Assembly (NCBI GenBank): GCA_006738865.1
Contig: AP019701.1
Location: 3,096,001-3,160,000, forward strand
Source of the DNA: Allostella sp. ATCC 35155
GTDB lineage: Bacteria; Pseudomonadota; Alphaproteobacteria; ATCC43930; Allostellaceae
DNA: 64,000 nt
Reading direction: 5' to 3'
The notes below the pieces were generated by a model. It was given only the letters and a program-made list of their open reading frames with translations, did no database searches and had not been told where the DNA came from. The translations under genes and the position numbers were made by a program. Shown one piece after another: positions 34,991-43,141 of this stretch; position 1 is the stretch's first letter, and every line of letters begins with the position of its first letter.

Positions 34991-35075
34991 GCACCGGCCC
35001 GAGAATTCCTCGCTTGGGCCAGGGACGGCGCCGCACCCAACTTGCCGTCATGTTCGGGCAAGCGGGAAGCCGGCG

Positions 35076-36041
35076 ATGAGTGAGATTTTCGTCATCCACG
35101 AGAACGACGCCTGGGTCGAGCCGCTGCGCGCGGCCTTCGCGGAGATCGGTGCCCCCTACCGCGAATGGTTCGTCGACCGAGGCGCGCTCGATCTGCGCCG
35201 GGCGCCGCCCGAAGGCGTCTTCTACAACCGCATGAGCGCCTCCTCGCACACGCGCGGGCATCGCCATGCGCCCGAGCATGCCGGCGCCATCCTCGCCTGG
35301 CTGGAGCGGCACGGGCGGACGGTCGTGAACGGCGGCCGCGCCCTGGCCTTGGAGATCAGCAAGGTCGCGCAGTACCAGGCCCTGGCCCGCTTCGGCGTCG
35401 AGACGCCGGACACGATCGCCGTCATCGGCCGCGAGAACGTCGCGGCGGCGGCCGACGCGATCGGCTATCCGATCATCCTCAAGCACAACCGGGCCGGCAA
35501 GGGCCTCGGCGTCCGCCTGCTCCTGTCGCGCGCGGCGGTCGACGAACACCTCGCCTCCGGCGACTTCGAGGAGCCGATCGACGGCATCACCCTGGTCCAG
35601 CGCTACATCGAGGCGCCGGAGCCGTTCATCACGCGCGTGGAGTTCGTCGGCGGCCGCTTCCTCTATGCGGTGCGCGTCGACACCAGCGAGGGCTTCGAAC
35701 TCTGCCCGGCCGACCAGTGCCGCATCGAAGCCGACGCGCCGGCCGCCGGCGGCATCGCGAGCTGCCCGGCCGTCGCGCCCTCCGACAAGTTCCGCATCGT
35801 CGACGATTTCCGGCACCCCCTCATCCCCGCCTGGGAGCGGTTCCTCGCCGCCAACGACATCGGCGTCGCCGGGATCGAGTTCATCGTCGACCGCCAGGGC
35901 AAGGCCTGGACCTACGACGTCAACACCAACACCAACTACAACCCCGATGCCGAGGCCCGGGCCGGCCGCTACGGCATGCGCGCGATTGCCCGCCATCTCG
36001 CAGGGCTGCTCGCGCAGGACACCCCGCGCCGTGCCGCCTGA
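35076..36041 (+). CDS. ATP-grasp ligase, RimK-like
   Basis: A 321-residue ATP-grasp protein. The fold's nucleotide-binding lysine region (YPIILKHNRAGKGLGVRLL, about residues 129-147), the adenine-contacting VQRYIE, and the metal-binding VAGIEFIVD plus YDVNTNTNYN near the C terminus are all present. RimK-type enzymes join an amino acid or amine to a carboxylate with ATP hydrolysis. The N-terminal third, with a conserved-looking FYNRMSASSHTRG, would bind the acceptor. Neighbouring small open frames could be its substrate or be unrelated. Substrate unknown. Confidence 0.8.
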   Translation: MSEIFVIHENDAWVEPLRAAFAEIGAPYREWFVDRGALDLRRAPPEGVFYNRMSASSHTRGHRHAPEHAGAILAWLERHGRTVVNGGRALALEISKVAQYQALARFGVETPDTIAVIGRENVAAAADAIGYPIILKHNRAGKGLGVRLLLSRAAVDEHLASGDFEEPIDGITLVQRYIEAPEPFITRVEFVGGRFLYAVRVDTSEGFELCPADQCRIEADAPAAGGIASCPAVAPSDKFRIVDDFRHPLIPAWERFLAANDIGVAGIEFIVDRQGKAWTYDVNTNTNYNPDAEARAGRYGMRAIARHLAGLLAQDTPRRAA

Positions 36042-36177
36042 GGTCGGGCCGACCGGGATCGGGGCGCTGCTCGGCGCCGCGATCCTGCTGGTCGCCGCGT
36101 CGCTCGGATCGCCGGATCCGGTCGCGGCTTCGCCGGAGGAACTGGCCGAGATTGCCGCCTACGCCTCGCTCGCCTGA
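36031..36177 (+). CDS. Small single-span membrane peptide, 48 residues
   Basis: The GTG at 36031 opens a frame overlapping the 3' end of the ATP-grasp gene by 11 bp. It encodes VPPEVGPTGIGALLGAAILL, one hydrophobic segment of about 17-18 residues, then an acidic tail with SPEELAEIAAY. The stop at 36175-36177 is followed within 2 bp by the convergent hydrolase gene. The hydrophobic run and overlap favour a real translated peptide coupled to the ligase gene, but no homologue is recognised and it may be a chance frame. Confidence 0.35.
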   Translation: MPPEVGPTGIGALLGAAILLVAASLGSPDPVAASPEELAEIAAYASLA

Positions 36178-36178
36178 A

Positions 36179-37057
36179 TCAGCCCGGCGACGGGTCGCGC
36201 AGCCAGCCGAGCACGGCTGCGACCTGCTTCGGCCGCCGCAGCCAGGGACGGTGGCCGCAATCCGGCACCGTCATCAGTTGCGTGCCCGGCCGGCTCGCCA
36301 GCATCCGGGCCGCCACCGAGGTCGGCAGCATCTCCGATGTCTTGCCGCGGATGAGGAGGGTGGCGGAGTCGAGCGCGCTCCACGCCTCCCACTGCGCCTG
36401 ATCCTGGACGGCTGCGGACCGCAGCTTCTCGACCATCCGCGGATCGTACCGCAACGTCCAGCCACCATCGGCGGGCGCGAGCGACCATTCGAGGACGCGG
36501 CGCCAGTCGTCCGGCGCCAGCCGGTCACAATCGGCACGATATTCGGCAACCGCCGCCGCCGCCGCGGCCCGGTCAGCGAACCAGGTGGAGGGCGGGACGC
36601 GCGCCAGGACGGCGGCCAGCGCCGCCGCCGAAGCGAAGGCGCCGCCGTCGTTCAGCACCAGCCGCCGCACGAGCCTCGGATGCTCTGCCGCGAACCGCAG
36701 CGCGAGCGCGGCACCCATCGAGGCGCCGACGAGGTCGATCTGGGCGAACCCGGACAACGCGATCAGCCGGCGCGCCAGCCTGCGGTAGAGCGTGCCGCCA
36801 TAGTCCGCCAGTTCGGGCAGCCAGTCGCTGTCGCCATAGCCGGGCAGGTCCGGGCAGAGGACGAGCCAGCCTTCGGCTGCCATCGCCGCCGCAAGGCGCT
36901 CGAATTCCAGCCCGCAGCCGAGAAACCCGTGAACATAGAGCGCGCATCGGCGCGGCGCGGCCGGCCGCCATCCGTGCACGGCCATGCGATAGTCGGCGTC
37001 GCCCAGCCGATAGCGCAGCCAGCCCCGCTGGTACTCCGGTGGCGGCTCGCCCGTCAT
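36179..37057 (-). CDS. Alpha/beta hydrolase
   Basis: A 292-residue alpha/beta hydrolase. The nucleophile serine is in VGASMGAALAL, the oxyanion region in YVHGFLGCGLEFE, and the catalytic histidine in PDCGHRPWL near the end. Similar proteins include haloalkane dehalogenase- and MhpC-like C-C or ester hydrolases; nothing fixes the substrate. The ATG overlaps the protease stop codon by 4 bp (ATGA), so it is translationally coupled to the RTX protease gene. Last gene of a seven-gene minus-strand run. Confidence 0.85.
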   Translation of the reverse strand: MTGEPPPEYQRGWLRYRLGDADYRMAVHGWRPAAPRRCALYVHGFLGCGLEFERLAAAMAAEGWLVLCPDLPGYGDSDWLPELADYGGTLYRRLARRLIALSGFAQIDLVGASMGAALALRFAAEHPRLVRRLVLNDGGAFASAAALAAVLARVPPSTWFADRAAAAAAVAEYRADCDRLAPDDWRRVLEWSLAPADGGWTLRYDPRMVEKLRSAAVQDQAQWEAWSALDSATLLIRGKTSEMLPTSVAARMLASRPGTQLMTVPDCGHRPWLRRPKQVAAVLGWLRDPSPG

Positions 37058-38379
37058 AGAAGGATGAAGTCGTCCGTGCTCAGGGCGGCCGGTGCGATCC
37101 CCGCGATCTCGATCCGGCCGCTGCCGACCGGCAAGTGGGTGTCCAGCCCGTCCGCGACGGCGGCCGCCAGCAGGTCGGCAACCGCGCCGACGGGCAGCCC
37201 GTCGATCGTGCCGTCCGCATCCCGCACCAGCACGATCTTGTCGCTGCCGGATGCGAAGTCCTCAACCCGGTCGACGCCCCCGCCCGAACGGTAGAGGAAG
37301 CGGTCGGCGCCTGCCCCGCCGACGAGGAGATCGTCTCCGAGATCGCCGGACAGCGTGTCCGCCCCATCCTCGCCGTGGAGCGTGTCGTCGTCCGCACCGC
37401 CGAACACGGCATCGTCGCCGCTGCCGCCATGGACCAGGTCCCGGCCGCGATTGCCGTTGACGTGCCAGTCCGCACCCGAGCCGCCCATCACGGTATCGTC
37501 GCCCTGGCCGCCCCGCACCAGATCGGCACCGGGTCCGCCGCGGACGAGGTCGTTGCCGCGATTGCCGTTGAGCTCGTCGTCGCCGGAATCCCCGTCGATC
37601 GTGTCCGCCCCGTCGAAGCCGAGGACGGTATCGTCGCCGCCCAGCACGAGCCAGTGATCCCCCAGCGGCCCGCCCTCGATCCAGTCGGACGCGGCGGTCG
37701 CGTCGTTCGTCGCGGCCCAGTGCAGGATGGTCGCGAGATACTCGTCCGTGATCCGCAGGACCCCGTTGGCGAAGGGCGGCAGGTCATAGTCGAAGGAGAT
37801 CAGCCCGACGACCGCGCCGTCCGCGAGCACGGGCGAGCCGCTCTGCCCCGGCGAGAGGTCGAGGTCGTCCTCGAAGAACAGCGTGTCGATATCCGCCGAA
37901 TCGACCGTTCCGGTCGTGCGGTAGGGGTAGAGATAGCCGAGATCGGCGGGATAGCCGGCCGCCTCGACGGCGACGCCGACGGGATCGGCGAGCACCGCGA
38001 CCGGCAGCGCGCCGGTGTCGCTCCCGACCGTCCGGTCGAGCGTGACGACGGCATAGTCGAACGAGAAGGCGTCGACCGGCCCCGGCCCGCCATCATTCTC
38101 GACCCAGCGCGGATCGACGCGGAACGACATCGCGGCGGCCGAGCCGAACGGCTCGGATGCCCCGACCGCGCCCGGATAGGCCAGGATCTGCGTCGCATAG
38201 CCGCCGAACTCGGCGGAATAGACCGCATGCCCGACGGTCAGTAGGTCGTTGGGGCCGATCATGACGCCAGTCGCGACGGCGCCGCCCTGGGGGAACTCGA
38301 TCTCGAGCCGCACCACGGCGCTCCAGGGCAGCGCCGTCGCGACGGCGATCGCCGTCCGGTCGTCGACGCCGAAGATCAT
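37054..38379 (-). CDS. V8-like (S1B) serine protease with C-terminal RTX calcium-binding repeats
   Basis: A 441-residue protein. Residues about 15-225 are a trypsin-fold protease related to glutamyl endopeptidase V8: H51 in LTVGHAVY, D108 in FSFDYAVVTL, S180 in SPGQSGSPV complete the triad. Residues about 247-360 contain RTX nonapeptides of the GGxGxDxxx kind (GGQGDDTVMGG, GGAGADRFLY). A short C-terminal region ends TDDFILL. There is no N-terminal signal peptide, which with the RTX repeats points to type I secretion through a C-terminal signal; no type I exporter genes are in the window. Starts 6 bp after the adenosine deaminase gene. Confidence 0.9.
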   Translation of the reverse strand: MIFGVDDRTAIAVATALPWSAVVRLEIEFPQGGAVATGVMIGPNDLLTVGHAVYSAEFGGYATQILAYPGAVGASEPFGSAAAMSFRVDPRWVENDGGPGPVDAFSFDYAVVTLDRTVGSDTGALPVAVLADPVGVAVEAAGYPADLGYLYPYRTTGTVDSADIDTLFFEDDLDLSPGQSGSPVLADGAVVGLISFDYDLPPFANGVLRITDEYLATILHWAATNDATAASDWIEGGPLGDHWLVLGGDDTVLGFDGADTIDGDSGDDELNGNRGNDLVRGGPGADLVRGGQGDDTVMGGSGADWHVNGNRGRDLVHGGSGDDAVFGGADDDTLHGEDGADTLSGDLGDDLLVGGAGADRFLYRSGGGVDRVEDFASGSDKIVLVRDADGTIDGLPVGAVADLLAAAVADGLDTHLPVGSGRIEIAGIAPAALSTDDFILL

Positions 38380-38385
38380 CGCGGT

Positions 38386-39990
38386 TCAGCGCGCGGACGC
38401 GTCCATGAGGTGCGGGTGACGCTCGACATCCGCCCGCACCGCCGCCTCGAAGGCGACGAACGCGGCTTCCAGCCGCCACTGCGCCCGGGCCTTGTCGCTG
38501 GCGGCGAGGAAGGACGCGCAGGCGCCGGCCGGCGCCTCGCCGGGATCGGCGTCGGCACAGGGCGCGGCCATGGTCATCGGCTGGTCGCCCTGCCACAGGC
38601 TTTCGCCATCGAGGAAGGAATGGGTGAGGCTGTCGCGCGAGAGGGTCTTGAGGTCGCGATAGTCGAGCCCGAAATCGCGCACGGCCCGCAGATACTCCTG
38701 GGTGATGTCGCTGCGCGAGACGCCCTCGTCGTCGGTCGAGATCGCGACCGGAACCCCGAAGCGCCGGTAGACCGGGAACGGATGGGCCGGTCCGGCGATG
38801 CCGAGGATGCCTTCGTTGCTGGCGAGGTTGATCTCGACCAGCACCTGCCGGCGCGCCATCTCCTCCAGCAGGCCGATCGGATCGTCCTCGTGCATGACGG
38901 CGACGCCGTGGCCGATCCGCCGCGCGCCCGCGACCTCCACGGCCTCGCGGATATGGAAGCGCAGGTCTTCCGGCGGCACCAGCCCCGGCGCCAGTTCGCC
39001 GGCATGCAGCGCGATCGCGACCTTGGGAAAGCGGCGCGCCTGGTGCGCGATCATCCGCATGTGCAGGCGATAGTCGCGGAGCGCGACGCCGTCGTCCTCC
39101 GGCGCCACGAAGTTGAGGCCGACGATCCGCGGATCGCCCGCGGCCATGCGGAAGGCAGCCATCGTCTGCGCGAACACCTGCTCGGGCGGCAGGACGCGGA
39201 TGACCTGGAAGATGTAGCGCACCGTGACGGCGCAGGCCGGCTGCGGCTGCGGCCGCTCGCAGCCGAGGATCGCGCGCTGGGCCGCCTCGGCGCGATCGAG
39301 TTCGGCACTCGCCGACGCCGGGATGCCGGCGAGCCGCGGCTCGGCCAGCGCCGCGAAACCGTCGAAATCGCCGGTCCAGGCCGATGCCAGCGCGCGCCCG
39401 ACGGCGCGGGAGCGGCCGCCATCGGGCGAGACCATCAGTTCCAGATGCAGGACGCCATTGTCGGCGGCGCGGCGCATCGCCTCGGCCAGCATCCAGCCCT
39501 TGTCGCCGCCGGCGGCGCCGAAGCGCCCGAAGGTCGCGAAGAACTGGTCACGCCCGGACGCCGCCGATTCGCCGGGAACGAAGTTCCGCATCGACAGGGC
39601 ATCGATGATGACGGCCCGCAGGTCGCCGTCGGCACCGGCGACCGCCGGCCGCCCCTTCGCCGCGTCGCATGGCGGCTTCGGCGGCGCCAGGCTGCGGCTG
39701 TTGCGATCGAAGCACAGCCCCAGCCGCGCCGCCTCGTTCATGTAGTTCTCGGCATAGACGACGCCGGAGAGGTGGCTGTGGAGGTCCGCGCCCTTGGGCA
39801 GTCGCCGCAGATAGGCCTCCAGCAGCGGCGGCTGGTCGGCGATGGCGGCGAAGAGATGCTCCGTGACGATGGCGTCGCCCGCCGGAGCGGCGACCTCCGT
39901 CTGCGGCGGCAGGGAGCGGCCGGGCGCGCAGGCGGCGACGGCCAGGAGAAGCCCGAAAGCGGCAATGCGGCGGAACGTCATGCCGCCCAT
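38386..39990 (-). CDS. Exported adenosine deaminase-family lipoprotein
   Basis: A 534-residue member of the adenosine/AMP deaminase superfamily, longer than ordinary Add (about 340) and resembling secreted ADGF-type enzymes. Zinc and catalytic residues are intact: H71/H73 (ADLHSHLSG), H329 and E332 (LHAGE), H361 (RIGHG), D420/D421 (STDDEG). The N terminus is a lipoprotein signal with lipobox LAVAAC (C21). It would deaminate purine nucleosides or a related compound in the periplasm. An alternative ATG at 39981 (MTFRRI) suits the signal peptide slightly better. Confidence 0.88.
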   Translation of the reverse strand: MGGMTFRRIAAFGLLLAVAACAPGRSLPPQTEVAAPAGDAIVTEHLFAAIADQPPLLEAYLRRLPKGADLHSHLSGVVYAENYMNEAARLGLCFDRNSRSLAPPKPPCDAAKGRPAVAGADGDLRAVIIDALSMRNFVPGESAASGRDQFFATFGRFGAAGGDKGWMLAEAMRRAADNGVLHLELMVSPDGGRSRAVGRALASAWTGDFDGFAALAEPRLAGIPASASAELDRAEAAQRAILGCERPQPQPACAVTVRYIFQVIRVLPPEQVFAQTMAAFRMAAGDPRIVGLNFVAPEDDGVALRDYRLHMRMIAHQARRFPKVAIALHAGELAPGLVPPEDLRFHIREAVEVAGARRIGHGVAVMHEDDPIGLLEEMARRQVLVEINLASNEGILGIAGPAHPFPVYRRFGVPVAISTDDEGVSRSDITQEYLRAVRDFGLDYRDLKTLSRDSLTHSFLDGESLWQGDQPMTMAAPCADADPGEAPAGACASFLAASDKARAQWRLEAAFVAFEAAVRADVERHPHLMDASAR

Positions 39991-40027
39991 TCTGCCGCGG
40001 GCACGCGTGGAATGCGAGCCGGTCGCC

Positions 40028-41473
40028 CTATCCCGCCATCACGTCGAAGGCGATCGAGATGCGCCGGGCGTCGCCCGCGAAGGGGAAGGTGCGGTGATAG
40101 AGCCAGGAGGGGAACAGCACGACCGCTCCCTCCTCCGGCCGGACGACGCGGACGGGCGCGGCATCCGGCGGGTGGAACAGCTCGGGCGGACGGCCGAATT
40201 CGATCCAGCCGTCGGTTCCGACCGCGTTCACCGTGGGTGGCACCGCGACATAATAGACCCCGCTGACCACCGCCGAGGGATGGATATGAGCGAGCTGCCG
40301 CCCGCCGGCCTGCAGCACCGTCGCCCAGGCATAGACCGACACGCGCTGCGGAAAGCGCGCCAGCCAGGGATGGTCGCGGCGCCCCGCGACGTAGCGCTCG
40401 ACCGCGCGCAGGATGAGCTGGCGCAGGGCGAGGAACTCCGGCGAGCGGTGGCGCAGCAGGTTGCGGGTCTGGAAGCCCATCCGCGTCGTCGTCGCCGGCG
40501 GCTCCCAGACCAGCGAGCGGTCGGCATCGATGCCGGCCACGAGAGCGCGATGGAAGGCGGCGCGGTCGTCGTAGCCTTCGGGCACGGGGGCCTGCATCGG
40601 ATGGACCATGCGCTCCATCGCGAGATGCCCGGCGGCATCCTCCAGGCGTCCGGTCCGGGCGAGCGCCACGCCCGCCAGCGCGACGGCGCGCGCCGCGCCC
40701 GGCTGCAGGCGCAGCGCCCCTTCGCAGCAAGCGAGCGCCTCGGCCGCGTCGCCCGGTCGCGCCAGCAGGATGCTCGCCAGGGTCGTCCGGGGCAGCGGGT
40801 CCTGCGGCGCCAGCTGCATGGCCGCCCGTGCCTCGCGCTCGGCCGCGTCGAGATCGCCGAGTTCGGCGAGGCTGGCCGCCAGTTGCGCGCGCAACCGACC
40901 CTGCCCCGGCTCCGCGGCGATCGCCGCCCGCCACTCGGGCACCGCCTCGGCATACTGCAGCAACTCGGCCTGCGCCTCGGCCAGGAGCGCCCGCCACGGC
41001 CCGTGCTGCGGCTCCAGCGCCACCGCCCGCCGCAGCGGCGCCACCGCCTCGTCCGTGCGCTCGGCCCGCCGCAGGACGCGGCCAAGGACAGCCTGCGCAG
41101 CCGCCAGGTCCGGCGCCAGTTCCGCCGCCCGCTCGGCATCGGCAAGACCGGCGGCGAGGTCGCCGCGCGCGGCATGGGCCTGGGCCCGGGCGAGCAACGC
41201 TTCGACCCGGTCGGGATCGCGCGCGAGCGCCGCCCCGGCGGCGGCGACGGCGTCGTCCAGCCGGCCCTGCACCAGCCGCAAGGTCGCCCGCGCTGCGGTC
41301 AGGGCGGGATCGCCGTCCGCGGCGGGGTCGGCGAGCAGCCGGTCGGCCTCGTCGAGCCGGCGCAACTGGATCAGGGCCAGCGCCTCGACCCGGCGGTCGC
41401 CGTCCGTGCGCGCCGCCGCCAGCGCCTCGGGATAGCGCCGTGCCGCCAGCGCCGCCTCGGCCGCGCCGGTCAT
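40028..41473 (-). CDS. TPR-repeat protein with 2OG-Fe(II) oxygenase domain
   Basis: A 481-residue protein. Residues about 1-270 form a run of tetratricopeptide-like helices (repeating ALAxAxxALARDPDRVEALL-type segments); residues about 300-480 are a putative 2-oxoglutarate-Fe(II) oxygenase with iron-ligand region LAHIHPSAVVSGVYYV and the later LYHRTFPF, plus RRISIAFDV for 2OG contact. Related TPR-oxygenases hydroxylate proteins or glycans; the substrate is unknown. Its ATG overlaps the DUF192 stop by 4 bp. Confidence 0.85.
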   Translation of the reverse strand: MTGAAEAALAARRYPEALAAARTDGDRRVEALALIQLRRLDEADRLLADPAADGDPALTAARATLRLVQGRLDDAVAAAGAALARDPDRVEALLARAQAHAARGDLAAGLADAERAAELAPDLAAAQAVLGRVLRRAERTDEAVAPLRRAVALEPQHGPWRALLAEAQAELLQYAEAVPEWRAAIAAEPGQGRLRAQLAASLAELGDLDAAEREARAAMQLAPQDPLPRTTLASILLARPGDAAEALACCEGALRLQPGAARAVALAGVALARTGRLEDAAGHLAMERMVHPMQAPVPEGYDDRAAFHRALVAGIDADRSLVWEPPATTTRMGFQTRNLLRHRSPEFLALRQLILRAVERYVAGRRDHPWLARFPQRVSVYAWATVLQAGGRQLAHIHPSAVVSGVYYVAVPPTVNAVGTDGWIEFGRPPELFHPPDAAPVRVVRPEEGAVVLFPSWLYHRTFPFAGDARRISIAFDVMAG

Positions 41474-41946
41474 CGGCCGGAGAGGCGCTCGTGGAGGACG
41501 CGGTCGCCGGCGCGGATACCGAGGCGGGCGGCCGTGCCGCCCGGCAGTTCGAGCGCCGCGCGCGCCGGCCCTTCGGACGGCCGGCTGTCCAGCGTCTCCG
41601 GCGGCACGTTCTCGATGATGTTGATGATGCGGCCGTCGGCGCGGAGGAAGAGCATGTCGAGCGGGATGTAGGTGTTCTTCATCCACATCGCGATCGGCTG
41701 GTCCGAGGCGTAGAGGAAGAGCATCCCGCGGTCGGGCGCCAGCGAGCGGCGGAACATCAGCCCCTGCATCTGCTGCCGGTCGCTCAGCGCCAGCTCGACG
41801 GTGAAGGCGTGGCGCCGGCCGTCGGCGGTCTCGATCGTGAGCGGCGAGGTGGCGAAGCCGACGAGCTGGGCGGCGGCCGGCAGCGCCGCGCCCAGAGCGA
41901 TGGCCGTCAGGAGGCCGCGACGGGTCCAGGTCTTCATCCGGCCCAT
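41470..41946 (-). CDS. Exported DUF192 protein
   Basis: A 158-residue protein of the DUF192 family (COG1430), small beta-rich periplasmic proteins of unknown function. Basic residues then a hydrophobic segment (residues 1-26, ending PAAAQ) make the signal peptide. The mature protein has the family marks QQMQGLMFRRSLAPDRGMLF and MWMKNTYIPLDMLF. An alternative ATG (MKTWTRR) lies 9 bp inside. Lies 3 bp after the deacetylase gene and overlaps the TPR-oxygenase gene. Confidence 0.88.
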   Translation of the reverse strand: MGRMKTWTRRGLLTAIALGAALPAAAQLVGFATSPLTIETADGRRHAFTVELALSDRQQMQGLMFRRSLAPDRGMLFLYASDQPIAMWMKNTYIPLDMLFLRADGRIINIIENVPPETLDSRPSEGPARAALELPGGTAARLGIRAGDRVLHERLSGR

Positions 41947-41949
41947 CTT

Positions 41950-43131
41950 CTAGCCGATGGGCAGGTCGCTTGCGAGGGTGGCTGCGATGGCATGCCGCAC
42001 CTCGGCCCGCACGGGACCGCCGCGGTGCGGATCGGCGAGCGTCGTGAACCAGTGCTCGGGCGGATTGCGGCCCCGGCTGTGGTTCCATTCGAGATCGCGC
42101 AACACCGCCTCGGCCGCCGGCGGCAGCCGCTCGGGCACCGGATGGCCGTTGACCGTCGCCCAGATGCCGGCCCAGCAGCGCGCGACCGACCACGGATTGT
42201 AGCCCCCGCCGCCCAGCACCAGCACCCGCGGCGCGAGGGGCCGCAGGACGTCGACCGCTCGCCAGAGCGCGCGGTTGCCGAGCGCAAGCCGGCTCTGGGG
42301 ATCCTCCTCCAGCCCGTCCGCCCCGCATTGCAGCACCAGCGCCTGGGGCCGGAAGGCATGCCCGAGCGGCAGGATCGCCTCCTCGACGATGGCCGCCAAC
42401 TCGTCGTCGTGCAAACCCGGCGGAACCGGCAGGTTGCGCGCCATGCCGCCGGCCCGGTCGGTGAGGAGGCCGGTCCCTGGCCAGCGTCCCGCCTCGTGGA
42501 CCGATATGGTGAACACCCGGTCGTCGGCGGCGAAGGCGTCCTCGACGCCGTCGCCATGGTGGGCGTCGAGGTCAACATAGAGGATGCGGTCCAGCCCCTG
42601 GTCCTGGAAGGCGAGGATCGCCAGCACCGGGTCGTTGAAGAAGCAGAAGCCGCTCGCGCGGTCGCGCCGGCCGTGATGCGTGCCGCCGGCCGGATTGTGG
42701 ACGATGCCGCCCTCCGCCAGCAGCCGCACCGCCGCGAGGCTGGCACCGACCGAGGTGGCGGGGCGCCGGAAGACCTCGGCGAAGACCGGGTTGCCGGCGC
42801 AGCCGATGCCGTGGCGGCGGCAGAGTTCGGCGTCGGCGCGCTGGGTGCGCTCGGCCTCGATCAGGGCCGCCACATAGTCGGGATCGTGAAAGCGCGTCAG
42901 CTGGGCGACCGTCGCCTGCGGGCTCTCGACATAGGCGTCGTCCGGCAGCCAGCCGAGCGCGCGCGCAAGATCGATCGTCGGCGACACCCGCGCGATCGAG
43001 AGGGGATGGCGCCGGCCGTAACGCGACCGGCGGTAGATGTCGCTGCCGATCAGGAGTGGGCGCCCCGCGGCCGTCTCCGGGCTCGGCCCGGGAAGGCGCG
43101 AAGGCGCGTCGGGCGGCAGCACTGCGCCCAT
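41950..43131 (-). CDS. Histone deacetylase-family / AcuC-like deacetylase
   Basis: A 393-residue zinc-dependent amidohydrolase of the class I/AcuC group. The tandem active-site histidines are H152/H153 (PAGGTHHGRRDRASGFCFFND); the zinc ligands D189 and H191 lie in YVDLDAHHGDG, with a later catalytic GGGGYNPWSVARCW loop. Bacterial members deacetylate acetyl-CoA synthetase, polyamines or other small amides. Start at 43131, just 10 bp after the EAL gene, opens a possible long transcript. Substrate unassigned. Confidence 0.9.
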   Translation of the reverse strand: MGAVLPPDAPSRLPGPSPETAAGRPLLIGSDIYRRSRYGRRHPLSIARVSPTIDLARALGWLPDDAYVESPQATVAQLTRFHDPDYVAALIEAERTQRADAELCRRHGIGCAGNPVFAEVFRRPATSVGASLAAVRLLAEGGIVHNPAGGTHHGRRDRASGFCFFNDPVLAILAFQDQGLDRILYVDLDAHHGDGVEDAFAADDRVFTISVHEAGRWPGTGLLTDRAGGMARNLPVPPGLHDDELAAIVEEAILPLGHAFRPQALVLQCGADGLEEDPQSRLALGNRALWRAVDVLRPLAPRVLVLGGGGYNPWSVARCWAGIWATVNGHPVPERLPPAAEAVLRDLEWNHSRGRNPPEHWFTTLADPHRGGPVRAEVRHAIAATLASDLPIG

Positions 43132-43141
43132 CGTCCGGGCG

